5,260 nt of DNA from an uncultured Clostridium sp. (GCA_905203195.1 CAJKVD010000076.1:1-5260), one strand, 5' to 3'. Positions 1 through 5,258 are shown, numbered from the stretch's first letter. A program made the numbers and translations. Notes: a model not told the origin generated them from the letters alone.

Positions 1-1461
1 CATTGGTAATCCTTTTAAAGTAACTCCATCTACACTTAATTTTGCTTTTGTATTTTTATTTGTTATATTTATTGTTGCTTTTCCGTATTCGTCAAAAGTA
101 AAAGTTGCTATTTCTTCATCTTTTGAAAAATACTTTATTGTTTTAGCAACATTTGTTATATCTTCACTTGCATAAAGAGTATAAATTGTTCCTTTTAAGT
201 TTGCATCTCCGTGATGACTTGTTTTATCTACTCTATTTTTATTACCTGTATCTTTATCTGTTTTTTCTATTGTAATTTCTCCTGTAGGCTCATTATTTTT
301 GAAAGAAACTTCTGCTGTTTCGTTTACTTTTACATTAACTTTTTGAACAGAATTGTCTAATAAATAACCTGTTGGAACAGATACCTCTTTTATATAATAA
401 GTTGCAGGTGCTAATCTATCAAATTTTATTTGACCATTGCTATCACTTGTTTCTGTCCTTACTTTTTGAGTACAATTTGCGTCTTTATATAATTCAAATT
501 TACATTCTGCTAATTTATCTCCATTAGTATTTGTTTTTACTAATAATGCATTTCCATATTCTACTTCAACTGATATGCTAAACCATGAAGGATCAACATA
601 GTTTGAGAATATTAGATTTTGCACACTTCCAGATGTAAATTGGAAGTACATATAATTTGACATTGTATCATTTGAATAAGCATCTCCATTTGGTAGTAAT
701 TGATATAACTTATAATCGTTTGATTTAAATGTTACACTATCTGCTGTTGTATCATTTGATACGCTTATATTTAAGTCATTACTTCCTTTTGTATGACTAA
801 ATGTTACTCCATTTTTAGTTTCAGAAAATGATTGGTAAGATGCAAGTCTTCCAGTTGTATCAGTTACCTTTGTACTTCCTCCTAAATCTACTTTTATTGT
901 ATTACCATTAAAAGATGTGTTTCCGTGATATTCATTATAATAATCTTCTGTTTTAGATAGCCAACTTGAATAAATAGAAGATGACATATATGTTGAGTTC
1001 CAACTATCTCTACTTGGTTTATCTAATGAACTATCTATATTGTTATGAATATACTCCCATACATATTGCTGTGTTGCACAAGCATCTTTTTTAGCCTGTG
1101 TTGTTGTTGGAAGTCCAGTTCCATGATTCATTGTATAACCGAAATATATCATTTCAGCAATCTTTTCATATTTTGGTAAATCATTTTTATATTTTACTTT
1201 AAATTCGTTATCATAGGTGTATTCACTTCCATCTGGCGAAGTTACTCCTCTTTGACAACAAAATGCTACATAAGTTTTTCCATCATAAGTTACATAGTGT
1301 AATTCGTGATTATATGAACCTAAACTACCAGATATAACGCCGAATTTTGCATTACTATTCATATCTGTTATGAATGCTGCAAAAGTTTGTAATGGTAATG
1401 AACTTATTGTCATAAAAATTAAGCATATTATTGCTACTATTTTTTTAGTTTTATTTTTCAT
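1..1461 (-). CDS. Secreted thioester-domain / SpaA (Cna-B) surface adhesin, 3' end outside the window
   Basis: The frame is open for 487 codons from ATG 1461 to the left edge, so the C-terminus (further repeats, sortase signal) is not visible. Residues 1-29 are a signal peptide: KNKTKK, a hydrophobic core, then a likely cut near TFA-A (28/29). Residues about 40-140 resemble a thioester (TQXA/TED) domain: YVAFCCQRG carries Cys68/Cys69, and TQQYVW (130-135) carries the Gln131 expected to form the Cys-Gln thioester. Residues about 303-392 are an SpaA-type prealbumin domain, with Lys309, Glu359 in IKEVSVPTGY and Asn389 in FKN placed as in self-formed Lys-Asn isopeptide bonds. A second SpaA domain starts near 395 (GEITIEKTDKDTG, Lys400) and is cut off at LKGLPM. 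Known family members bind host surface amines covalently or build pilus tips; a role in cell contact during conjugation is inference. The ribosome binding site GAAAGG (1475-1480) lies 13 nt before the ATG, slightly far. A terminator ends 28 nt upstream of the start. Confidence 0.9.
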   Translation of the reverse strand, partial: MKNKTKKIVAIICLIFMTISSLPLQTFAAFITDMNSNAKFGVISGSLGSYNHELHYVTYDGKTYVAFCCQRGVTSPDGSEYTYDNEFKVKYKNDLPKYEKIAEMIYFGYTMNHGTGLPTTTQAKKDACATQQYVWEYIHNNIDSSLDKPSRDSWNSTYMSSSIYSSWLSKTEDYYNEYHGNTSFNGNTIKVDLGGSTKVTDTTGRLASYQSFSETKNGVTFSHTKGSNDLNISVSNDTTADSVTFKSNDYKLYQLLPNGDAYSNDTMSNYMYFQFTSGSVQNLIFSNYVDPSWFSISVEVEYGNALLVKTNTNGDKLAECKFELYKDANCTQKVRTETSDSNGQIKFDRLAPATYYIKEVSVPTGYLLDNSVQKVNVKVNETAEVSFKNNEPTGEITIEKTDKDTGNKNRVDKTSHHGDANLKGTIYTLYASEDITNVAKTIKYFSKDEEIATFTFDEYGKATINITNKNTKAKLSVDGVTLKGLPM

Positions 1462-1489
1462 ATATTTATCTTTTCCTTTCTTTTTTCAT

Positions 1490-1519
1490 AAAAAAATAGC
1501 CTAACATTTCTGTTAAGCC
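1490..1519 (-). terminator. Intrinsic terminator after the membrane-anchored protein gene
   Basis: On the minus strand a 9-bp stem GGCTTAACA / TGTTAGGCT (two G-U pairs) closes a GAAA tetraloop and is followed by A and seven T. It starts 21 nt after the stop codon at 1541. The T-run ends 28 nt before the adhesin ATG, so the adhesin needs either read-through or a promoter inside the hairpin. TTAACA in the stem could serve as a -35, with a weak TTTTAT 17 nt on. Confidence 0.85.
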
Positions 1520-1540
1520 TTTAATTACATTATTTTTAAT

Positions 1541-2242
1541 TTAATTTCTAATTGCCCAAAAATAATATTTTCCACATAATTGGCATTGTCTAATTGCGTG
1601 CTGACCAGACTCCCAGTCTTTTGTGTATTCTTCAAATGCCTTATAAGCCTCGTCCCATGTCTTATAATAACCATGTTCGTTTGCTCCATCTCCTCCAATA
1701 TGATGTGTTCCCCCCTCATCACACCAATATGCTGTTTTTGTTTCTTCTTTCTTACTAGATGAAGTTGTTTCAGATTTTTTCGCTGTTTCCTTTTGGGTTG
1801 TTTCTTCTTTTTTAGTCTGCTCACTTTTTGTTGTAGTTGTATTTTCTTTTTTAGTTGTACTACTTTGTTGTGTCTTTGTACCATTACTTGTTGTTGTATC
1901 TTTTTTTGTTGAAGTTGTTTTTTGTGTAGAACTATCATTATTATTAGAAACTTTTGACTCTTCTTTTTGTGTTGTTTTAGTTTCTTCCCCACTAGAAACT
2001 TTTTCTTTTTCCTCTGCTTTGTTCTCCGATTCTTTATTATCTTCTTTTGTAGTATTTTTTTCATCATCTATTATGTTTTCGTTTATCTCATTTACAACTT
2101 GTTCTTGTTCAACTTCGTTTATACCATCAGAAACTACAAAAGTATCTTCATATTTGTTTCTATTAAAAAAATAATAAACTCCTGCTCCTACTATGCCAAC
2201 TAATAAAATAATTATAATAACAATATATATCTTCTTTTTCAT
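1541..2242 (-). CDS. Membrane-anchored protein with Ser/Thr/Lys/Glu-rich stalk and Cys/His-rich C-terminal domain
   Basis: This is a 233-residue protein. Residues 2-4 are lysines and 5-26 form one hydrophobic helix (IYIVIIIILLVGIVGAG...). There is no lipobox, so it is probably an uncleaved anchor with the rest outside the cell. Residues about 38-170 are low complexity, dominated by K, E, T, S, N and Q, as in cell-wall-spanning stalks. Residues 171-233 form a compact domain containing WCDEGGTHH (Cys174, His180, His181), His190, TWDEAYKAFEEYT, His215 and CQLCGKYYFW (Cys220, Cys223). This Cys/His pattern would suit a zinc site, but I cannot name the family. The start is fixed by AGGAGAT (2251-2257) 8 nt upstream. 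The gene begins 70 nt after parB with no terminator between, so it is probably in the parAB transcript, and it ends at a clear terminator. Its function is unknown; a role in wall binding or mating contact is only a guess. The 180-residue frame overlapping it is a low-complexity shadow. Confidence 0.85.
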   Translation of the reverse strand: MKKKIYIVIIIILLVGIVGAGVYYFFNRNKYEDTFVVSDGINEVEQEQVVNEINENIIDDEKNTTKEDNKESENKAEEKEKVSSGEETKTTQKEESKVSNNNDSSTQKTTSTKKDTTTSNGTKTQQSSTTKKENTTTTKSEQTKKEETTQKETAKKSETTSSSKKEETKTAYWCDEGGTHHIGGDGANEHGYYKTWDEAYKAFEEYTKDWESGQHAIRQCQLCGKYYFWAIRN

Positions 2243-2261
2243 AAATAATCATCTCCTATTG

Positions 2262-2291
2262 TCATTATTTTACATTATTTTAAATTATTTT
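2262..2291. repeat. Three tandem 10-bp repeats upstream of the membrane-anchored protein gene
   Basis: Three direct copies lie head to tail at 2262-2271, 2272-2281 and 2282-2291. Each ends in ATTATTTT on the plus strand, and only the first two bases differ (TC, AC, AA). The 10-bp period matches one helical turn, as in iteron or operator arrays. The site is between parB and the next gene, just 5' of the ribosome binding site. In DNA this AT-rich, chance or slippage is possible. Confidence 0.6.
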
Positions 2292-2312
2292 CAATTATGC
2301 AATTAAAATTTA

Positions 2313-3221
2313 TTATCTTGTTATAGATTTTTGTTTTTGTCTTTGTCTATTATAATGTTCTTCTACACACTTAAATAAAAAGTCTTCTACTTCTTTTGGT
2401 GTAGCAATATCTCGTGGAATGTATTTTTCAAACCTTTCATAATGAATACTATATTTTTCTTTTTGATTAGGTTTTTCCTCTTGCATTACTGCTTCAATCT
2501 TATCTACTGATAAAGTTCCTGCTTGACTTAACTTTTTCAAATAAATGGCTTGTGCTTGCGAAGGTGTTGCATCATACATTTTTATACAATTTATTAGCAT
2601 ATATTGTTCTTCTTTTTTTAAATAAGATATTTCAACTGCAGGATTAAAAGATATTTTTCCTATATCAACCATATCTAGTAACTCCTTAATCAATTCTGTT
2701 AGTCTTATATATCTTTGTACTTGTCTTCCACTTTCTCCACTTTCATTTCCAACCAAATCAGCACTTACTAACTTCTCGCCAACTTGTCGAGAAGTTTCTT
2801 TTTTTCCTTGATGACTTATTGCTTCCATTTTCATTTTATAAGCAAAGGCTTTTTCACTTGGCAATACTTTCTCTCTTTGTATATTGCTATCTACCATTAA
2901 AATGGTCGCCTCATCTTTTGTTAAATCTCTTATAATAGCAGGTATTTCTTGTATTCCTAATATTTCACTAGCAAACTTTCTTCTATGTCCAGAAACCATT
3001 TCATAATTTCCTTTTTCATCTCTCCTTACTATTACAGGTTGTTTTACTCCTCTTTCTTTAATACTTTCTATTAAAGATTCCATTTCTTCATTCTTTTCTA
3101 TTTTATATGGATGATTTGGAAAATTAGAAATTTCACTTATTGGGAGCATAACAACTGATTCAGTTTTACCTTTATTTGTACTGAATTTAAACAACTCATC
3201 TACACTTGGTAGTCCTTCCAT
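2313..3221 (-). CDS. parB: ParB-family partition protein
   Basis: This is a 302-residue DNA-binding partner of the ParA ATPase, expected to load at a parS-like site and help segregate the element's DNA. Residues 23-118 are the ParB N-terminal (CTP-binding) fold. It contains LPISEISNFPNHPYKI, a box II SGHRRKFAS (77-84) where chromosomal ParB has GERR, and DSNIQRE (111-117) matching the ENxQR box. Residues about 143-175 hold the helix-turn-helix, with GESGRQVQRYIRL as the recognition region. The rest is a KorB-like helical part and a Lys/Arg/Gln-rich tail (291-302). The length and the SEKAFAYKMK...EA, GKISFNPAVEISYL and EEKPNQKEK stretches match, from memory, ParB proteins of Tn1549-type conjugative elements. 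The gene overlaps the end of parA by 26 nt. The ATG used here has no good ribosome binding site; an ATA codon at 3237-3239 has one and would add six residues (MAKELK). The identity is firm and the start uncertain. Confidence 0.93.
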   Translation of the reverse strand: MEGLPSVDELFKFSTNKGKTESVVMLPISEISNFPNHPYKIEKNEEMESLIESIKERGVKQPVIVRRDEKGNYEMVSGHRRKFASEILGIQEIPAIIRDLTKDEATILMVDSNIQREKVLPSEKAFAYKMKMEAISHQGKKETSRQVGEKLVSADLVGNESGESGRQVQRYIRLTELIKELLDMVDIGKISFNPAVEISYLKKEEQYMLINCIKMYDATPSQAQAIYLKKLSQAGTLSVDKIEAVMQEEKPNQKEKYSIHYERFEKYIPRDIATPKEVEDFLFKCVEEHYNRQRQKQKSITR

Positions 3222-4020
3222 TTTTAATTCTTTCGCTATCTCTCAACACCTCCCTCGAAAAATTTTCATAAGCCATTGCAACTTTACAATTTTTATCATA
3301 GGCGAATATGCTTTTCCCCTCTATTCCACATTCCGCAACCTTTATACCTAACGGAATAATGGTTTTATAAACTTTTAATACACTTCCATAATTATTTCTT
3401 AATGTATCTACTGTACTTCTCGCTAATCTTGTTTGCATATTTGCAAGTGTAAGTAATACACCATCGATTTTTAATTTTTGATTTAAAACAACTCTTATTT
3501 TATCTATTGTATCTAATAATTGTGTCATTCCTTTTAATGATAAATAGTGTGTTTGTACTGGAATAATTACACTATCGGCTGCAGTTAAAGCATTTATTGT
3601 AAGTATTTCAACAGATGGCTGACAATCTATAATTATATAATCATAGTCATCTCTTATCTGTTTTATATAATCTGATAATATTCTTTCTCTATTTATAAGA
3701 GATGCAATTCCTTTTTCAAATGCCCCTAGTTCCATATTTGATGGAATTAACTTTATGCCCTCTGAATTTTGCACAATTCCATCTGTTTTCTCAAAAGGTA
3801 TCTTTCTAATTGTTTTTTCCAGCATAGTTTTTATCGTTGTTTCCATTTCATCTTGATTTCTAAAACCTAATGATGTTGTTAAACTTCCCTGTGGGTCAAA
3901 ATCTATTAGTAAAACCTTTTTACCTTTCATATTCAAATATGCTCCTAGATTTAATGCTGTTGTTGTTTTTGCTACTCCACCTTTTTGATTACTAATTGCA
4001 ATTACCTTACATTCAGACAT
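3196..4020 (-). CDS. parA: ParA/Soj-family partition ATPase
   Basis: This 274-residue MinD/ParA-type ATPase is expected to bind nucleoid DNA in its ATP form and be released by ParB, moving the ParB-bound DNA apart. It has the deviant Walker A KGGVAKTT (13-20, signature Lys13, catalytic-loop Lys18), Walker A' LLIDFDPQGS (37-46, Asp40 and Asp42) and Walker B YIIIDCQPS (128-136, Asp132). The length is that of Soj-like proteins. There is no N-terminal helix-turn-helix, so autoregulation by ParA itself, as in the larger P1-type ParA, is not expected. AAAGGAGGG (4026-4034) lies 5 nt before the ATG and fixes the start. The last 26 nt overlap the annotated start of parB, so the two are translationally coupled. 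Upstream lie an inverted repeat (4045-4064) and a terminator (4069-4097). No convincing promoter is visible: TTTACA at 4066-4071 could be a -35, but no good -10 follows. Confidence 0.96.
   Translation of the reverse strand: MSECKVIAISNQKGGVAKTTTALNLGAYLNMKGKKVLLIDFDPQGSLTTSLGFRNQDEMETTIKTMLEKTIRKIPFEKTDGIVQNSEGIKLIPSNMELGAFEKGIASLINRERILSDYIKQIRDDYDYIIIDCQPSVEILTINALTAADSVIIPVQTHYLSLKGMTQLLDTIDKIRVVLNQKLKIDGVLLTLANMQTRLARSTVDTLRNNYGSVLKVYKTIIPLGIKVAECGIEGKSIFAYDKNCKVAMAYENFSREVLRDSERIKNGRTTKCR
3237..3254 (-). promoter_or_regulatory. Strong ribosome binding site and possible ATA start of parB
   Basis: GGGAGG (3249-3254), inside the parA codons for REVL, is followed 9 nt later by ATA (3237-3239). 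That codon is in frame with parB and preceded by an in-frame TGA at 3243-3245. The annotated ATG at 3221 lies 27 nt from this site, too far for direct use, and has only a weak GAAAGAA nearby. Starting at ATA would give MAKELKMEGLPSVDELF. ATA is a rare start, so this remains a proposal. Confidence 0.45.
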
Positions 4021-4044
4021 TTTTACCCTCCTTTCATTTAATTA

Positions 4045-4064
4045 AGTTATCTAAAAAGATAACT
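4045..4064. promoter_or_regulatory. 20-bp inverted repeat in the parA leader, candidate operator or parS-like site
   Basis: AGTTATCT (4045-4052) and AGATAACT (4057-4064) are perfect 8-bp inverted arms around AAAA. No T-run follows on either strand, so it does not look like a terminator. It lies 10 nt upstream of the parA ribosome binding site, where Soj-type systems often place a ParB-bound operator or centromere. It has no resemblance to the chromosomal parS palindrome. Binding by ParB is inference. Confidence 0.5.
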
Positions 4065-4068
4065 ATGT

Positions 4069-4097
4069 AAAAATAAACTGACTTTTTGTCAGTTTAT
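4069..4097 (-). terminator. Intrinsic terminator between the 122-residue gene and parA
   Basis: A perfect 10-bp stem ATAAACTGAC / GTCAGTTTAT (4088-4097 with 4073-4082) closes a five-A loop, and the minus-strand transcript runs on into a short T-run (4069-4073). It begins 10 nt after the stop codon at 4107. The T-run ends 48 nt before parA. CTGACA within the stem resembles a -35 box, but the matching -10 (TACATA, 17 nt on) is poor. Confidence 0.8.
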
Positions 4098-4106
4098 CAT
4101 CAAATT

Positions 4107-4475
4107 TTATCTTACATTTCCTATTTTTTTCATTCGCTTATCTATTTCATCTTTCTTTCTTAATTGTTCTTCTCTCTCTTTAATTTCTTCTAGTTGTTTC
4201 TCAATACTTTTCTCACAAAAATCAACACTTGTAATTTTTACATAGTCCAATATTTGTTTTTGGTGTCTTAACATTTCTTTTTTACAATAATCATTATACT
4301 CTTCTAGTTTCCTATCAATATTATAAGATGTAAGGTCTTTAAAAACAATAGTATTGCTTTCTATATGCCATTCTTCACTTAACATTAAATATGCTAAAAA
4401 GAATTTTTGTCCTTCTTCATCATATTCCCATAATTTTGAACTACTAAATAAATTCTTATCACTAAAATAAATCAT
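4107..4475 (-). CDS. Unknown 122-residue protein with C-terminal coiled coil
   Basis: I do not recognise this family. The N-terminal 60 residues are mixed and aromatic (MIYFSDKNLF, KLWEYDEEGQKFFLAYLMLS), with no signal peptide or membrane segment, so it is probably cytoplasmic. From about residue 55 it is highly charged. Residues about 88-117 (EKSIEKQLEEIKEREEQLRKKD) have the heptad-like Lys/Glu/Leu pattern of a coiled coil and suggest self-association or a partner. It contains two cysteines (64 and 87). AAGGAGGAGAT directly precedes the ATG, which fixes the start. It begins 13 nt after the upstream gene and shares its operon, and it ends at a terminator. Position next to partition genes suggests an accessory role in the mobile element, nothing more precise. 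Confidence 0.82.
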   Translation of the reverse strand: MIYFSDKNLFSSSKLWEYDEEGQKFFLAYLMLSEEWHIESNTIVFKDLTSYNIDRKLEEYNDYCKKEMLRHQKQILDYVKITSVDFCEKSIEKQLEEIKEREEQLRKKDEIDKRMKKIGNVR

Positions 4476-4488
4476 ATCTCCTCCTTAA

Positions 4489-4785
4489 TTATCTTGATAA
4501 ATCTTTTTTGTGTTGCTTATCTAGTTTTGTTCTAACTTTTGAATATATTTCAAAAGCATCATCTTGGTTAAACTCTTTGTCTATTGTAACTTTTCCTCTT
4601 TCTAAAAATTCCTTTGACAATATGAAGTTTCCTTTATCAACAAAGTTATATCTTCCCAATTCATCTTTTCCTATATACATTGCAGTAACTTGTACTATAT
4701 TATCTCTTGAAATAGGAAAATTAACTGTTAAAAAATTGCCTCTTTCTAATTTGTCCAGATAATTTATAGCATCATCTTCGCTCAC
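4489..4785 (-). CDS. Unknown 98-residue protein, GTG start
   Basis: I do not recognise the family. The frame can be extended to a GTG at 4815, but that reading would translate the ribosome binding site itself as Lys-Lys-Gly-Gly and abut the terminator T-run. GTG 4783-4785, 6 nt after GGAGGG, is the better start and gives MSEDDAINYLDKLERGNF. Residues 17-70 alternate short beta-like stretches (FLTVNFPI, IVQVTAMYIG, YNFVDKGNFILS, KVTIDKEF), suggesting a small beta-rich fold, followed by a charged helix (74-98) ending KKDLSR. There is no signal or membrane segment. Stop and next start are 13 nt apart, so it is co-transcribed with the 122-residue gene. A terminator ends 31 nt upstream of the start. 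Its function is unknown. Confidence 0.8.
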   Translation of the reverse strand: MSEDDAINYLDKLERGNFLTVNFPISRDNIVQVTAMYIGKDELGRYNFVDKGNFILSKEFLERGKVTIDKEFNQDDAFEIYSKVRTKLDKQHKKDLSR

Positions 4786-4791
4786 TATTTT

Positions 4792-4797
4792 CCCTCC
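4792..4797 (-). promoter_or_regulatory. Ribosome binding site that fixes the GTG start of the 98-residue gene
   Basis: GGAGGG, within AAAGGAGGGA, lies 6 nt before GTG 4785. No comparable site precedes the upstream GTG at 4815, which sits against the terminator's T-run. Confidence 0.8.
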
Positions 4798-4815
4798 TTT
4801 TTTCTTTTTTTGCAC

Positions 4816-4850
4816 AAAAAAAATGACTTAATCTTTCAAGACTAAATCAT
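4816..4850 (-). terminator. Intrinsic terminator after the 48-residue gene, possibly bidirectional
   Basis: An 11-bp stem ATGATTTAGTC / GATTAAGTCAT with two G-U pairs (4840-4850 with 4823-4833) and a six-base loop TTGAAA is followed on the minus strand by seven more T. It begins 19 nt after the stop codon at 4870. On the plus strand the same stem is followed by five T, so it could stop transcripts from both sides. Confidence 0.85.
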
Positions 4851-4869
4851 CTTTTTGTTATGTATTTAA

Positions 4870-5016
4870 TTAAGACATTATTTTTGCTAATAATTCATTG
4901 ACTAAATCAGCAGGTTCTCCTTTTCTAACTAATGAATTTCTATATTCCATTAGCAAGTCTCTTATTAAAACATATTCCTCATAAGTAACTTTTAATTTAA
5001 TATTTTTATCGAACAT
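4870..5016 (-). CDS. Small 48-residue protein, unknown
   Basis: The frame reads MFDKNIKLKVTYEEYVLI then RDLLMEYRNSLVRKGEPAD and ends LVNELLAKIMS. GGGAG (5023-5027) lies 6 nt before the ATG, a candidate promoter lies just upstream and a terminator just downstream, so it looks like a complete single-gene unit. The composition fits a short beta strand (KLKVTYEEY) followed by two amphipathic helices. This resembles the many short helix proteins encoded at the front of mobile-element operons, but I cannot name a family. No membrane segment or cysteine is present. It could be a small DNA-binding or regulatory protein; that is a guess. Confidence 0.72.
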   Translation of the reverse strand: MFDKNIKLKVTYEEYVLIRDLLMEYRNSLVRKGEPADLVNELLAKIMS

Positions 5017-5032
5017 AGGAATCTCCCTCTCA

Positions 5033-5063
5033 TATTTTATTTTGTTACATACATAATAAAATA
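5033..5063. promoter_or_regulatory. Inverted repeat overlapping the candidate promoter of the 48-residue gene
   Basis: TATTTTATT (5033-5041) and AATAAAATA (5055-5063) are perfect 9-bp inverted arms 13 nt apart. They span the proposed -10 box and start point, a usual place for a repressor operator. The arms contain only A and T, so chance is a real alternative. Confidence 0.35.
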
Positions 5064-5081
5064 CTTTTCGAAAAAAATCAA
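5053..5081 (-). promoter_or_regulatory. Candidate sigma-A promoter for the 48-residue gene
   Basis: TTGATT (5076-5081) as -35 and TATTAT (5053-5058) as -10 are separated by 17 bp, which would start transcription about 30 nt before the ATG. A perfect TATAAT lies at 5081-5086 but has no -35 at a good distance. AT-rich DNA yields such matches easily. Confidence 0.5.
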
Positions 5082-5180
5082 TTATACTTGTAAATTTATA
5101 TCAATTTTTTAAATTTCTTTCATTTTTTATAATTTTTAATTTTTTTAGATACACTCAACCCTTGATATTACTGCATTTAA

Positions 5181-5258
5181 TCATTCTACATAGTGGACAA
5201 TCGTTGTTATTACTAATGCTATTAGAGTTATACCTTTATTACTTCTTGTTTTTATTCT
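5181..5258 (-). pseudogene. Truncated prepilin (type IV pilin-like) N-terminal fragment, 5' end outside the window
   Basis: This frame is open from the right edge to a TGA at 5181. It contains NKGITLIALVITTIV and then HYVE-stop. The GITLIALVIT segment (5205-5234) is the prepilin peptidase site and start of the hydrophobic helix seen in clostridial pilins and pseudopilins, which normally continue as IIVLLILAG. Here the match stops at about 5193-5204 and the frame ends within seven codons, so no pilin body follows. The start codon lies beyond the window. Either the gene was cut by insertion of the neighbouring element or it decayed. An incomplete assembly join is also possible. Confidence 0.5.

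Noticed and set aside
1466..1489. Seven-codon leader frame (MKKERKR) between the terminator and the adhesin start
   Set aside because: It has no ribosome binding site, begins right after the T-run and runs through the adhesin's own ribosome binding site; probably chance.
1580..1762. 60-residue plus-strand frame
   Set aside because: It is antisense to the conserved C-terminal domain of the membrane-anchored protein, with no start signals.
1525..2067. 180-residue minus-strand frame rich in Lys and Gln
   Set aside because: It lies almost entirely over the low-complexity stalk of the 233-residue gene in another frame, has no ribosome binding site and reads as homopolymer-like K/Q.
1967..2203. 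78-residue plus-strand frame, very Phe/Ile-rich
   Set aside because: It is antisense to the A-rich stalk and anchor codons; poly-T gives Phe/Ile runs that only mimic a membrane protein.
2292..2312. Weak promoter (CATAAT) and near-palindrome between parB and the next gene
   Set aside because: No -35 box at proper distance and the arms match only with a bulge; not separable from AT-rich background.
4508..4762. 84-residue plus-strand frame
   Set aside because: It is fully antisense to the 98-residue gene, which has a strong ribosome binding site and an operon partner.
4786..4815. Longer version of the 98-residue protein from GTG 4815
   Set aside because: The extra codons are the ribosome binding site (Lys-Lys-Gly-Gly) and the start would touch the terminator T-run.
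5175..5230. Short minus-strand frame with CPLCRMIKC, a zinc-finger-like pattern
   Set aside because: It overlaps the prepilin fragment in another frame, has no start codon after two stops, and is too short to support a gene.
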